A stretch of DNA of 64,000 nt from Sympetrum striolatum (taxonomy: Eukaryota; Arthropoda; Insecta; Odonata; Libellulidae): contig OX388349.1 in the NCBI GenBank assembly GCA_947579665.1, forward strand, positions 23,592,459-23,656,458, in the 5' to 3' direction. Below the pieces are notes generated by a model that saw only the letters and a program-made list of their open reading frames with translations, was not told where the DNA came from and did no database searches. Position numbers and translations under genes: made by a program. This document shows, piece after piece, positions 23,128-34,800 of the stretch; positions within the stretch are counted from its first letter, which is position 1; the number at the start of each line of letters is the position of its first letter.

Positions 23128-25866
23128 ACATCCATGTATTCCCATTGTATATCGGTAAGAATTTTATATATCTCTTTATATTAATGTCACTAGTGGTTTG
23201 TTTACCACATTTCCTCCAGCATTAATTTTATTAGCGTGATTTAAAAAGGCGCTCCAAACACAGCGACTGTGAAGAGAACTGATATTTTGAAGTATGATTG
23301 TGCCCTTGCTTGCATTTATTAGTGAGCGATAGTGAATTCTCCTAAGTTCACTATATCTGCTGCATCTATGACAGAACAGTGCAGCAGAAGTGAGACTGTG
23401 AAAGTTAGGCGATTGTCTAAGTATTGTTTCTCATTCACAAAGCAATAAATACTATCAATTTCACTTATGTATAAATTACGTTCTCATTTTCCGGAGTACA
23501 ATTGAATTCCTCGAAAAGAATTATCTTTAATTATACATAAAACCTATTGAAAGGTATCGAGATTAAGTCGTAGAACCATCAGTTAAGTCTTAGAACATAT
23601 CATTTTAGCAAACCCTTTGGTTAGTTGGATCGTTGTACACCAATTTCTTTTATTTAACATATCTTGTTCCAGTAAAGTGAGTTAAATTACGAAATTCTAG
23701 CTATAATTGAACCCTCTGCCCGTTTATATTTCAAAGTAGAGAATGAGATGATTCTTGTCGTCCATTCTTTCCGCCAATCATTCCTAAGCTGTTTCGAACT
23801 GAGAAATTCCATCGGACGCAAAGGGATGACGAATGGGATAGAAAACCGATGGAATGAGATTCGATATGACTTCTGAAATGGAGCGGTAATCGGATCAAGC
23901 TAAGAGATTGAAAGATGGTAATTAACGAAATGGAGGGACATTAAATAACAAGACGCAACTTAAATAAGAGTCGAACGTGATGAAAAGGAAGTCCGGAGCA
24001 CTTTAACGTAATGCGATTTCGAATCGATAAATAAAAAAGGAGAACGCCTAAGCGAAGATTTCAACTTCGTACCTCTTAAATAAACCGAAGGAATAAATCC
24101 AGGGATCAAAAGTTCTTCAATCGTACGGAGGGAATTCGACTAAATGACGATTTTTTACAGTAAGCCTTTAGCTACTGAGTTTGTCACGAAAAAATAGGGC
24201 AATGAAAAATGACGTCGGAACTTTGAAAATCTCCGAGTTTACGAGAAAAAGTTATCATCCTTTTAAAGATTCTTCAAAAGAATGTTTACATATATTATTG
24301 AATGAAGGATCAGCATCGTGTGACTGTATTGAGAAAAGATATTAAAAATTTTACTTTTAATTGTTCTTTTAATTTACTGAAAATAACTAGCAAAAGTTTC
24401 ACAATTTATTTAAAACGACCGTACCGGATTCAACAATTAATAGTTATAATATATTAATAGCTGAAACCGTCGCATTAAATAAAATATTTTTGGAAACTTA
24501 GTTATTAGCTCAGTGCTTAGTTATTTCCACCAAAATGGAGTTTCATCAAGTAACGGCTCCTACAGTAAACATAAATTTAATTCATTATTTGACAAATTGA
24601 AAATGGAATGCCATAACTAGAAATTGTTACATTATAATCGGTTATTAAATCGATCTACGATAGCAAAGATTGTTTGAGCCTTTACTTGGTAGTAACACAT
24701 AACAAAAAGATTAGTAGAATACTAGAGCTCACATTTTAATATATTATAATAGTTATATAATATAATAGTTTTGTGGGGCAGCATGTATTGAAATATCAAT
24801 TCGGGTGTTTTATTATCCTTTTTTATCTACGATAGTTAGAAAGTCAAATCCCTTTCACCGAATTCAATTTACTGGATCTATACCTTGCTCTAAATGAACT
24901 AAATATGTCCTAATGTTCATGCAAAGCATGAAGTATCTTTACTACCAAAATGCTACTTATTTATATTAAAAATGGCAAATGAAATTCTAATGTGGATTTT
25001 AAAAAGGCTACTTTACAAAATGAAGCAAGATGACGAACCTAATTACTTACTATAAATCAATCCCTACTTTTTGACGTCATCTCTTGGCAAAGACTTCCGA
25101 GAAGGTGAAGCCCCAAAAAGTGCAATCGATGAAACGAGACCTTTACCGAGTATACTAAAACTTCGGCTGGAGTTCACTTTTATAGATTAATCTACGCCAC
25201 CTCTGACGTCCTTTTACATTTGCGAAGTGGCCTTCATTCCGTTTCTTGCGCAACTATTTCCGATGAGATAACCTAAAATACTTTCTTGATGACAGAAAAT
25301 TATAAAGATTGTTATCCGGAAACTTCTAACAATCATCAGACAGAAAAAGAAATTATTCGTCCGATTTAAACTCTAGGTCATTGCTAACTTTACTTACTAA
25401 TCTTTCCCATTGTTCTACCATGATAGGAAAAAAAATTAAATTCATACACGTAAAATATTTGAACTATTAAGACTAATGAAACAAGATGGCACTTACTCCT
25501 TCACCGCAACATTTTTCCAATAATATACATATGTATAATAAATGCAATAGGTGTTCTTATGCTTCGAATTTCTTGTAAATAGTGACCTACCCCAAAGTCG
25601 ACACCGAATTACAGATTCTTTTTCCACTAATCAACAAATTAAGCTGATAATAAATTATTACTGACAATTGTTCCTTTTCCCTTCAAATTACAAGATTATC
25701 CTCTATTTTGCTGAGTAAGTTTACGCAGCTCTTAAAGTTGATGTTGACCTTAGGACATTAGCAGAACAGCTCCCAAAACTGTCGTCACTAAGAAAAATCA
25801 TGGTGGATAAAATCCCAAAAAAATGTGCAGTTTTCTACTATCGTTTATTTTTCCGAATTTCTCCGA

Positions 25867-25899
25867 ATTGCGAAGTTGTCTAAGAGACAACTTCGCAAT
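25867..25899. repeat. Perfect 15-bp-stem hairpin
   Basis: ATTGCGAAGTTGTCT, a 3-nt loop AAG, then AGACAACTTCGCAAT. The stem is perfect. The function is unknown; a remnant of a foldback or a small structured RNA are both possible. Confidence 0.75.
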
Positions 25900-27396
25900 G
25901 AAATGCGTCATTCTGTAAAGATAGGACCATAGATACAGAGAGATGCTTCCGAGGAGAATGCCAACACCTAAAATAAACTCTTCCTGTTATGATCTCGAGA
26001 CTACTTCTAAATAATTAGGGGAGACAAAATGGAACGAATAGATTACCATCTGTACTGTAAAGGCTTTCCGAACGTGAGATAAAATGATTACATAAAATAA
26101 TACTTTGGAGTTCGCGGTTGTACTCATTAACTAAACTGATATACCAATGACTGCTACAACTACTAGTTTGCATTTTTAACATATCCTAATAGAATACGTA
26201 CAGGATAACCTACAGAAAATAAAAAGCATGGTGTCAGAAAGCAAAGAAGAACTATACATAAATATTTTACCAACTTGCAATAGCTACATTAAAAAATACA
26301 ACCGCAAATTATTAATTACCACAATGGTTTATTGCGACATTATAACAACTAATACCGGCGCTGTTAATAATATTGTTACATATTCTGTACGTTGTTTATT
26401 TATGTACATTATGTATTATTTACTATTATTTCTAGAAGCAATAGCCAACATAGATATCGTCTTACAAGAAATATAGAGACTAAAATTTGAAGACGTTGCA
26501 TTTGTAAATAGCGCGAGGAAGACTCGAAAAAGTAAATACTTGATTTTTCATAGGAATATTGTGATTGTATAATTTTTAAGTATTCATAATTAGCATAATA
26601 TAACTCCCTTTTGTTAGGGCTACAATCATTGTAGTAATGCTTATATTTATTATCATGTTCGTGGGGATATTTTCGCAACCAGCGTGAATTATTTTTAATT
26701 ATTATTACTTACATATAGTAGTTTCAGTTATATTACCGGTAGTACAAGTAAGGCTGTTTAAACATGTTCAGCAATGATTTATAATAATGTAAACAAATCC
26801 TATTATTGTAAAAATTCTGCAAATGCTACCGTAGCTTTAAACGATATCACCAGAGCCGAACAAAACGGCAGGAGCTAATTCCATCATAATGTAAGGGGCA
26901 GATAGGGAAATAATTCCACGGGGGGGGCCTCGCTTGCTATCCGAATCGTATTTTATTGAGAGTAAAGGGAGGGGGAGGGTGGACTTGGAGGAACAGAATG
27001 GAGGGTTATGGGAAGGTATGAGAATGCCACAAGAGGTCCCGACCACTTAGGCTAAGTGGTTGTGCATCGATTAGGCCGCGGCAAATCGATGCTTATAATC
27101 AAAGCTCTTCCAAGCGCCCGATAGTCGGCCATCGAGAAGTGTGGCCATAAGGAGGGGGTACTGTACATTCCCCGTGACGTAACGAGAGGGGGTGGGAATC
27201 GCAATGCCTTTGGAAGACCAAGTCGATTCAAACGGAGCGCGGCGATCGATCAATTCGGGATTTGTTTTAGAGACGAGTCGACGCTCAATGCGGTCGGGAT
27301 TGAGTAAATAAACCGGCGATGATTCCGTTTCGCAGCGAACAAACTTTTGGCGACATTTTTACCGCTTCTCTCTACTGACGAGGAGCTAATAATTGG

Positions 27397-27450
27397 GTAT
27401 TTTAAAACCTCTAATTCTGTAACAGCCGTGTTCCAATTTCCTTGCGAAGA
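27397..27450. repeat. FB-A terminal fragment
   Basis: TTTTAAAACCTCTAATTCTG, then TAACAGCCGTGTTCCAATTTCC matches the outer right end of the FB-A elements (copies at 4.5, 15.3 and 57.5 kb). Only one end remains. Confidence 0.6.
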
Positions 27451-27745
27451 GAAATCTTTCAAATGTTTTTGATATATCTCATTACATATTGATATTAACC
27501 CTTTCAGACCTTGCATTCAATATATTGGACACCATTTTCAGTACTTGTTATATATTATTCATAATAATTAAACATTTATTTTTATGGTTTTGCTTCTTTT
27601 ATTTTAATATTATGTCAATCCTACATCAGAGGAATCTCACGAAAATATGTTATTGCTTATTGAGTAACGGATAAATCAACTAAATTCAGAAATATATTTA
27701 TATTAATGGAAAAATTGAGCTCTGAAAGGGTCAATTTATTTGATA

Positions 27746-27992
27746 GAATAGTATATAGTATAGTATATAGTATAGTATATAGTATAGTATATAGTATAAT
27801 ATATAGTATAGTATATAGTATAGTATATAGTATAGTATATAGTATAGTATATAGCATAGTATATAGTATAGTATATAGTATAGTATATAGTATAGTATAT
27901 AGTATAGTATATAGTATAGTATATAGTATAGTATATAGTATAGTATATAGTATAGTATATAGTATAGTATATAGTATAGTATATAGTATAGT
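27746..27992. repeat. 12-bp minisatellite, ~20 copies
   Basis: Unit GTATATAGTATA repeated about 20 times with two visible point changes (near 27799 and 27855). Because 12 is a multiple of 3 and the unit has a stop-free frame on each strand, it gives long fake proteins (IVYS repeats on plus, ILYT on minus). Not a gene. It lies about 40 bp before the mariner. Confidence 0.97.
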
Positions 27993-28033
27993 CTATCTAA
28001 TGTAAAAAATCAATTTTATTGATCATCGACATA

Positions 28034-29340
28034 CAGGGTGCATTATGAAAGTAATGCGCATTTTCTGGAAAAAATAGATTTATTGATCCGATCGGTACAA
28101 ATGATTAAAATTCTTCAAAATAGTTTCCAACTGCATCAATACACTTGCGGAGACGATTCTGCCATGTCTGGAAAGCACCCTGAAACTCCTCGACTTGAAT
28201 GCCTCTCAGGAATCTTGTAACGTGTGCTTGAATGTTTTCCACTGACTCCTAGTGCTTTCCCTTCAGCTCTCTCTTCAATCGGGGGAACATAAAAAAGTCA
28301 CATGGAGCCCAAGTCAGAGCTTTAAGGAAGCTGGGGCACCACGGAGGTCTTGTTCTGGGTCAGGTAGTTGTTGACGATGAAGGCCGTGTGGCTGGGGGCA
28401 TTGTCGTGATGGAGCTTGAAGCCGTCTTTGATGTCAGGCCTGACGCGTGCGACCCGGCGTTTCAGTCTCTTGAGCACCTCCAGGTAAAAAGCTGCGTTGA
28501 CAGTTTGTCATTATGGTACAAACTCAAAATGGACAATTCCTCGGACGTCAAAGAATACAAAAGGCATTGTTTTGATGCGAGACTTGCTCATGCGCGCTTT
28601 TTTGGGTTTGGGAGAAGATTGTGTGTGCCACTCGGAGCTCTGCCTCTTGGATTCTGGGTCGTACTCGAACATCCAGGATTTGTCCCCGGTTAGATAAGAG
28701 CCTGGATTATTTCTGATCAATTTCAACAATTCTTCACTGCATAAAACTCTAACTTCTTTCTGCACCTCCGTCAACACCTTCGGCACAAGCTTCGCACAGA
28801 CCTTTCGCATTTGCAAATCCTCCGTCACTATCCCATGTACCGCAAATGTTGATAAGTTCAGGGTGTCAGCGATTGCCTGGATACTTAACCGACGGTCTGA
28901 ACTCAAAACTTCGCGCACACGCTGAACGTTTTCATCGGTTCGGGCTGTTGTTGGACGTCCAGAACGGGGCTCGTCGGTGACCTCCTCCAGGCCCTCCTTG
29001 AAGGCCTTGTGCCATCTTCCGCATTGAGATCTCAAAATGCATTCCTTTTTAAAGGCCTCTTGAAGCATTTGACAAGTTTTCGCTGCATTCTTCCCAAGCT
29101 GCACACAAAACTTGATCGCATACCGCTGTTCAAGCGGACGCTCAATCGCGCCGAGACACAATCGAAAAACAGACTTCTTGCAAAGAAAGGTCCTACCACT
29201 CCTACTGCTCGGAGCAAACTAAGACCAGGCACGTTTTGAAGGGCAGATCTTCCACCACATTATCCGACCGGTCCGAGAGCACTGCTATGGATAGTCTCGT
29301 CACAATAAAATAATGCGCATTACTTTCATAATGCACCCTG
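28034..29340 (-). mobile_element. Full-length mariner transposon, inactive
   Basis: The terminal inverted repeats begin CAGGGTGCATTATGAAAGTA and continue AATGCGCATT at both ends, about 29 bp and perfect. TA lies on both sides (28032-28033 and 29341-29342), the standard Tc1/mariner target duplication. Length 1307 bp, normal for mariner. The transposase runs on the minus strand, with an AATAAA near its end. Perfect TIRs suggest a young insertion, but the gene is broken. Confidence 0.97.
28105..29161 (-). pseudogene. Mariner transposase, D,D34D, with nonsense and frameshift
   Basis: Starts MCLGAIERPLEQRYAIKFCV, with the mariner N-terminal helix-turn-helix and SGRPTTARTDENVQRVREVL linker in place. 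The first catalytic Asp is in TGDKSWMFEYDP (codon 28682-28684; the usual form is GDESW). Then EFVP is followed by two stops in place of the usual PPGQTVN residues (near 28508-28513). The frame resumes through HHDNAPSHTAF (second Asp, 28403-28405). A stop and a one-base insertion precede APCDFF, which holds the third Asp (28297-28299). Spacing gives 34 residues between Asp 2 and 3. The final stop is at 28105-28107. Non-functional. TEs with matching ends could still be mobilised in trans. Confidence 0.95.
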
Positions 29341-29377
29341 TATGACGGTAAAAGTCATGGTCAAAATTTACATTATA

Positions 29378-30830
29378 CAGCAGAACCCCGGTAATCCGGA
29401 CACTCGCTAATCCGGAACCCTCGGTAATCCGGACGGTCCATTGGGAGTTATGCAAACCCGCAGCTTCTTCTTGTGAACACCCATATTAATAACAAGAAAC
29501 GAGAGGTGGGCAGACTATTTGAAATATTTCTCCATTGGCTACAATGATGTGATGTAGAGCGAAGTATTTCGTTTATTGTGATAATACATCTATGTTGTGA
29601 TACTTTTCTGAGACAGCATTTTTCCATTAGAGGAATGCTTAATATGTGCGAGACTAAACAATTTCGATAGACAATAAATTTTCAGTTGCAGCAGGGTATC
29701 ACATCTCAAAACATCACGTTCATTAAAAAGCTATGAGAGAAGAGGCGTAAAAAACAATCCTTCCTTTTGGTAGACGTACAATGAGGATGACCATGTATGG
29801 GCTATAGAGATCGAGGGCAAAAAGACACTTGGGTCACACGAGAATTATTTTTGGATTGGTTTAAAACAGAATTCGTTCCAGCAGTTCGACAACATATGAA
29901 ATCCATCAATTTACCACATCGTGCTTTATTGTTGCTTGGTAATCGTCCTGGCCATCCTTCTGCAGAAAAATTGTGCACTGATGACGGTGAAATTTCCGCA
30001 ATTTTTTTACCCCCTAACACGACTGCGCTGATCCAACCCATGGATCAAAATGTTATTCGAAGTATTAAGTTAAGATATCGTAAGTTCCTTCTTACGAATA
30101 TTCTCAATGATCCTGTGCACAGTTAAAATTTGGAAAATGCACTGCAAAAGGTAAATTTAAAAGATGTCGTGTTCAATCTAGCTAACTCTCGGGCATCTGT
30201 GTCTAAATTATTGATCAGCAAGTCGTGGAAAAATTTACTCCCAAATTTTATTGGTTAGGAAGTTTTAGAACATGTGCAAACTGAAGAAATTCAGCTTGGC
30301 CACTCATTAATCAGCAACAAAATTCGAACCCAATATCTAACCCTGAAGCTCTTCGGTGGGCTGCTGAGGCTGACGACAGTTAGGCTCGAAACGAAGCATT
30401 AACAGTTGACGAAATTATCAGAACAGTAACGGCAGAAGATGATGAAGATGACGACCACCCTGTAGACTCCGTCAAAATTTTTCATTCTGAGGCTTTGGCG
30501 GCACTCAATACATCATTAAAGTGGGCCGAGGAGCAAAATTTTGAAGTACATGAAACGATGCTCTTTAGATGTTTTAGAGTCCGCGCACTTGATTTAAAAA
30601 TAAGAACGGTCGCGCAAAAGAAAATAACTGACTTTTTCGCTCGCTGATAATATTCATTCACCTTATATGCTGTAATACCTTATGTAATAAATACATGCAT
30701 TATCTGTACAATTTAATTTTTGAGAAAAAATGTTTTTTACATTATTTTTTTAAAACCTCGCTAATCCGGAAACCCCGCTTATCCGGACGCCTATATGCCT
30801 GAATTCGTCCGGATTACCGGGGTTCTACTG
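29378..30830 (+). mobile_element. Tigger/pogo-type transposon, inactive
   Basis: Inverted ends CAG(C/T)AGAACCCCGGTAATCCGG, with TA on both sides (29376-29377, 30831-30832). Repeated GGTAATCCGGAC-like subrepeats lie inside both ends (three at the left, three at the right). 1453 bp, shorter than a complete Tigger because the 5' coding part is deleted. It starts 37 bp after the mariner ends. Confidence 0.95.
29797..30647 (+). pseudogene. Tigger/jerky-like DDE transposase, N-terminally deleted and broken
   Basis: The open part encodes TWVTRELFLDWFKTEFVPAV, then RALLLLGNRPGHPS, IFLPPNTTALIQPMDQNVIR and a LRYRKFLL stretch, the order of the DDE_1 domain of CENP-B/Tigger/jerky proteins. The second catalytic Asp of the family motif LLLDNAPGHP is Gly here. 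A stop follows at 30124-30126. Downstream pieces in other frames (NLENALQKVNLKDVVFNLA; SWKNLLPNF; a final KKITDFFAR) match the family's tail. The CENP-B-type DNA-binding domain is absent. Three independent defects make it dead. Confidence 0.92.
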
Positions 30831-31520
30831 TAGAAAAAAAAATCAAATAGGTAGAAATTATTTATCATCAAATTATGCGTACGTTGAAGAAATTTCCCTT
30901 TCTAATCTTCCTATACTTCCTACGAAACGTTTCATGGATTTTACGTAAAAAGAAGGGAGACCTCCATTCATGAATTCTCCTTTGTACGCATAATCTCACG
31001 AAGAACTATTTAATATCCGAGACTTTCAAATGCGATTCGAAGATGCAATAAACCAAAGGCCAATTTTTAAATAGATACTAGTTGAGGTGTTCCTACTAAC
31101 ATATTCTGATGAATGAAAATATGTTCATTTATCATTACGTACGGAATAGAGAGAATGTATGTTTCATCTACTTTTGTAATTTACATTTATTTTTTTGCTC
31201 ACCTATCTAATATCCATAACGAAGTGTAACTTATTGAAAAGCTGTAACTAAAATAGGACCTATCCATAAACAGTGAACTCGAAAACTTTCTTCTTAGCCC
31301 CAATGTTTATTTCAGCTACTAGTTAAGGCAAGTTTACCACCACTTTGATGATGGAACTAGTTGGAGGAATACATTTTCCAATTATTACAAACTTGACTAC
31401 TTTGTTCCTTTAAGTGTTCCAGGAAGTATCATGTAGTATGTGAGATACACTGCTATTTACCAAGTATTGAGTTTACAAGGAAGGAAAACTTTTTCGGTTA
31501 TTTTTTTCTTATTTAATTGG

Positions 31521-31650
31521 CTGCGATGGCGGAGTGGTTAGCGCGCTAGCTACTCCAACGCAAAGGTCTCGGGTTCGAACCCCGGATAGTCGGAATTTTC
31601 TATGAGCGTGGTGCTTCGGCAACTAGCTTGCGGGGACTTCGCGGGGTTAT
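31521..31650 (+). repeat. tRNA-derived SINE with intact A and B boxes
   Basis: A box TGGCGGAGTGG and B box GGTTCGAACCC both match the pol III consensus exactly, with an insert between them sized like a type II (Ser/Leu) tRNA. The T stem closes (CGGG/CCCG), but the acceptor stem pairs only in part, so it is not a usable tRNA. The tRNA-unrelated body reads GAGCGTGGTGCTTCGGCAAC and onward and fades by about 31650. The copy at 54020-54102 (minus) shares the head. Confidence 0.7.
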
Positions 31651-32534
31651 TTTTTACTAATTTAATTCTTTATAAAGTTGTCTTTTTTGGTATAGAATAG
31701 AGAAAAATACTTTTCATTTATTTTTGTCACAGTCTTGATAATGGTTTTTATAACAAGAAAGCTACTGTTGTATGAGTGAATAATTGCATTTATTAAGGAA
31801 TTTCGTTATAGAAGTTTAAAAAAAGTGTTACTGATAGAGTCATTGTGTTTCACTGGGGTGGACATGTCCAGCTTGTAGCATTCCGGCTCAGTGAGGAAAG
31901 CAAGGGTAAACTACCTCACTCCTCATCCTGCCTATTAAACCTCATTCTCTTCTAATAGCTTTTGATAGCTAATGTTACAGTTGGGTGAGATTTCAACCGG
32001 CCATTGGGTTTAATATTTTACAGACAGACAAGTAGAGAACCTCTACCTTAGAAGTGCTGAGGAACCCTACATGTATTTACTTAAAAAATACGCATGCTCT
32101 GATGAATATCACCGAAGTCATTCTACCTTAATTTTCGAGAATATCCCTCCCTTAAATCTATATATATACACACACATGAAATAGTCAACTGTTTCTCAAA
32201 GAATATATCACAAAAGTACATTTATAGCTCTTGATAAAATTATTAATTTTATTCGATATTTATTCTCTATTTTTAATGCAACTACCGTAAAAGAAAGAGT
32301 AAAATGATGACAAAGATAGGTAAAAATAATCTTTAATTAGTTACGCTGGTTTATCACACCTTCCTCAGCAAATTCTCCTTCTCTGGTGTATTTTTTCCCA
32401 AGTGAAAATTTGCAATATTTAAACCAGGAACATAGTTTTCTTTTTAGTACTTTTTCGAGTTCTCTTAAACGAGGAAGAGATAGATGTAAGAAGCATAGTA
32501 AACATAATCTCGCTACATTAAAAGTAACTTTATC

Positions 32535-32745
32535 ATTACTACGCTCAAAAAGTTCCCGAACACATTTTTTTCCGCGAAAACGCCGAGCAGGAGAAATGTA
32601 AAATTCTGGCAGTAGATAGCGCCACATATTGTGAGTACAGCTACCTACCACCAACCTACCTTCCTATCTACTACCGGAATTTTACATTTCTCCTGCTCGG
32701 CGTTTTCGCGGAAAAAAATAAGTCCGGGAACTTTTGAACGTACTA
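32535..32745. mobile_element. Foldback/MITE with ~83-bp inverted arms
   Basis: Left arm 32535-32619 and right arm 32664-32745 are near-perfect inverted copies including CCGCGAAAACGCCGAGCAGG, AGAAATGTAAAATTC and TACTACG/CGTA ends; the loop is about 44 bp. It creates two mirrored shadow reading frames. No coding sequence of its own. Family unknown. Confidence 0.85.
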
Positions 32746-33422
32746 GTATTTTAGTCCATGCATTTCATGGCATCGCCCACCAAACGGAGGCCGAACTTCA
32801 GAGAGAGCTCTTACTGATAAGAAACTACTTCTCAGAAATAAATCACCCCAAAAGCAGGAGCTTCTATTTTATTTCCCTCAGACTTTATTTATTTACTCTG
32901 TTTACGATACCGGCGTCCCGATCCAATCCCGAGTAACTACGAGAGGCGTCGCAGGAAAGCGCCACGCTGCCCCAAACCGATTACTCCCCGATAATGGACT
33001 TTTATTCCCTTCTGCCGGTCCGTTCCCTCCATTTTAAGGAGCCACCAATCGCCCAGAAACACTATCGAAGCCCATCGCGTGTTCCGTGCGCCCTCCGATA
33101 CACTTCACCGCCCTAATCCACAGTCTTTATCATCCTTCCGAACAGTGCCACCGTTTGACCGAACAATATCTACCTGAGGGAGTGCCTTTTCGTTCTTCGA
33201 TGCCACCGGCGTAAGTGAGGAATTAAACGCATTTTTGTCATTGAAAAAAAAATTCTCCACGGAAGATAGAAAAAATCGTGGAAACTTCCATGCAAGTTTT
33301 TATTGTAATGATCCTCAGAGAGAATATTAAAGGAGATCCCCTAACTGGCATATTATGACAAATATGGAAGTATTCTTTCTTGCTGTTTAAGAAGTCGAAT
33401 AAGGTAAGGAACTCTGTAGAGC

Positions 33423-33674
33423 ATGGGCTCCCAATTGGGTCCATAAAGATTTACAGGAGGCTCATGTCAGGGATAAAAAAAATTGGAGCTCAAGATATTT
33501 TCAATTTTTTATAGTGTTTTAGAGCTTTTTGAAGACAAAGATCCCATTTTAAAAGATAACATTAACAAATGGGAACCAGATATGGTCTTTTAATAGAAAT
33601 ATTCAATATTACACAGGCTAGGGGGTCCATGGAAAATTGAAAGGGGTTCACGGGGAAAAGTTTGAGAACCTATG
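33423..33674. mobile_element. hAT-type MITE with 8-bp target duplication
   Basis: The left end CATGGGCTCCCAA and right end (inverted) CATAGGTTCTCAA form short TIRs of the hAT CAgrGGTTCTCAA style. The flanks CTGTAGAG (33415-33422) and CTTTAGAG (33675-33682) differ by one base and fit an 8-bp hAT target duplication. 252 bp; the right part reads GGGGTCCATGG and GTTTGAGAACC, as in many hAT MITEs. No transposase. Confidence 0.88.
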
Positions 33675-34440
33675 CTTTAGAGCAATGTTTAACAAACGAA
33701 GGCTCAGCTAATATTTTATACGCATTTAGATTAGCAATGATATGTGTAGCCTGAATCAAAGAAATTCCGAAAATGACCAATAAATTACCTTTACTTGCAA
33801 TTTGCCATTATATATATCAGTCTTACTAGCAATAAGATTGGGGAAAATAACACCCAATAGAAAACGTTTGGTAATTATTCCTTTTAATTATGGTTTCTAA
33901 TGAGATCTTTCGTAGCGAAAATAAAGAGTAAGTATCCCAAAGGTGAAAGCAATATATATACGTAATTGAGGCATTGCATACTTAATTTTGAATTATGATA
34001 TAGAATTTGGAAGTAGTAAATCTCGACGGTCAATTCCGATGGAAGCCAGCAGTGACTGCATGCGTGTTTATTAAAAGGGTAGCTATAATTAACATTACTC
34101 AGTTAATTACTCTCTCTCTCTTTACGTTGCTATTAATCCCAGACCCAGATGACGTCGAATTCCAACGATGATGAGTACATACGAAGAGCTTAAATATTAT
34201 TTACTGTTATTTCCTCATGAAATTAAATTTTTAGGCGGAACTATAATTCGCTCTTGGTTCTTTGGATAATATGTATATACATAATTTCCCCTTACTAAGC
34301 CAACTCCATGAGGAAAATGAGCGAAAACACCTAAAAGCATTTCTAACTCTGCAAAGGACTTGTTATTGGAACAGTGAATAGTAAATTTCACAATTTTTAT
34401 GAATTACTGTATCACTGATGGAATATTCCTGATTTCTAAA

Positions 34441-34800
34441 CATAATAATAAGTCTTTATTCGAACGAGATGGAGACTAAAAGTTTCAAATCTTCCATCCA
34501 GCCCATCGTAACAGATTATACAATAATCAATTTGAAGAATAATATGAGAAATTTAAATAATATGAGAAACAAAGAGAAGAATTGTGGATGTAAAAATCCT
34601 AAAAAATTCTTCGGAAAAAAATATCCACAGCAGGAAAACGCCAGCAAAGAAGGGGGTGTGAAAATACCTGCGCAAACCTACCGATAGTAATGACTAAATG
34701 ATGGTAAAAAACATGAAAAAGCATATAAAATACTCCATCAATAAGTGCAAATGTATAATACATCAATAAGCATAGTCACGTTAGAATTTAAATAAACATA
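34441..34800 (-). mobile_element. LINE-1 family 3' end
   Basis: From the short (AAT)n tail at 34442, the same ordered blocks as the 8.1-kb LINE: CGAACGAGATGGAGACTAAA, TTCCATCCAGCCCATCG, AATTGTGGATGTAAAAATCC, GAAGGGGGTGTGAAAA, CCTGCGCAAACCTACCGATA. Only 3' untranslated sequence is present. Confidence 0.85.

Noticed and set aside
27657..28005. IVYS/ILYT repeat proteins on both strands
   Set aside because: They are produced by the 12-bp minisatellite, which has no stop in one frame per strand. No gene context.
31521..31595. Functional tRNA gene
   Set aside because: A and B boxes are perfect, but the acceptor stem has mismatches and the body continues as a SINE; a tRNA covariance search would settle it.
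31830..32060. Segment GGCTCAGTGAGGAAAGCAAG...CACTCCTCATCCTGCC that feels like a dispersed repeat
   Set aside because: I recall similar sequence in arthropod repeats but can see no second copy, termini or coding remnant here.
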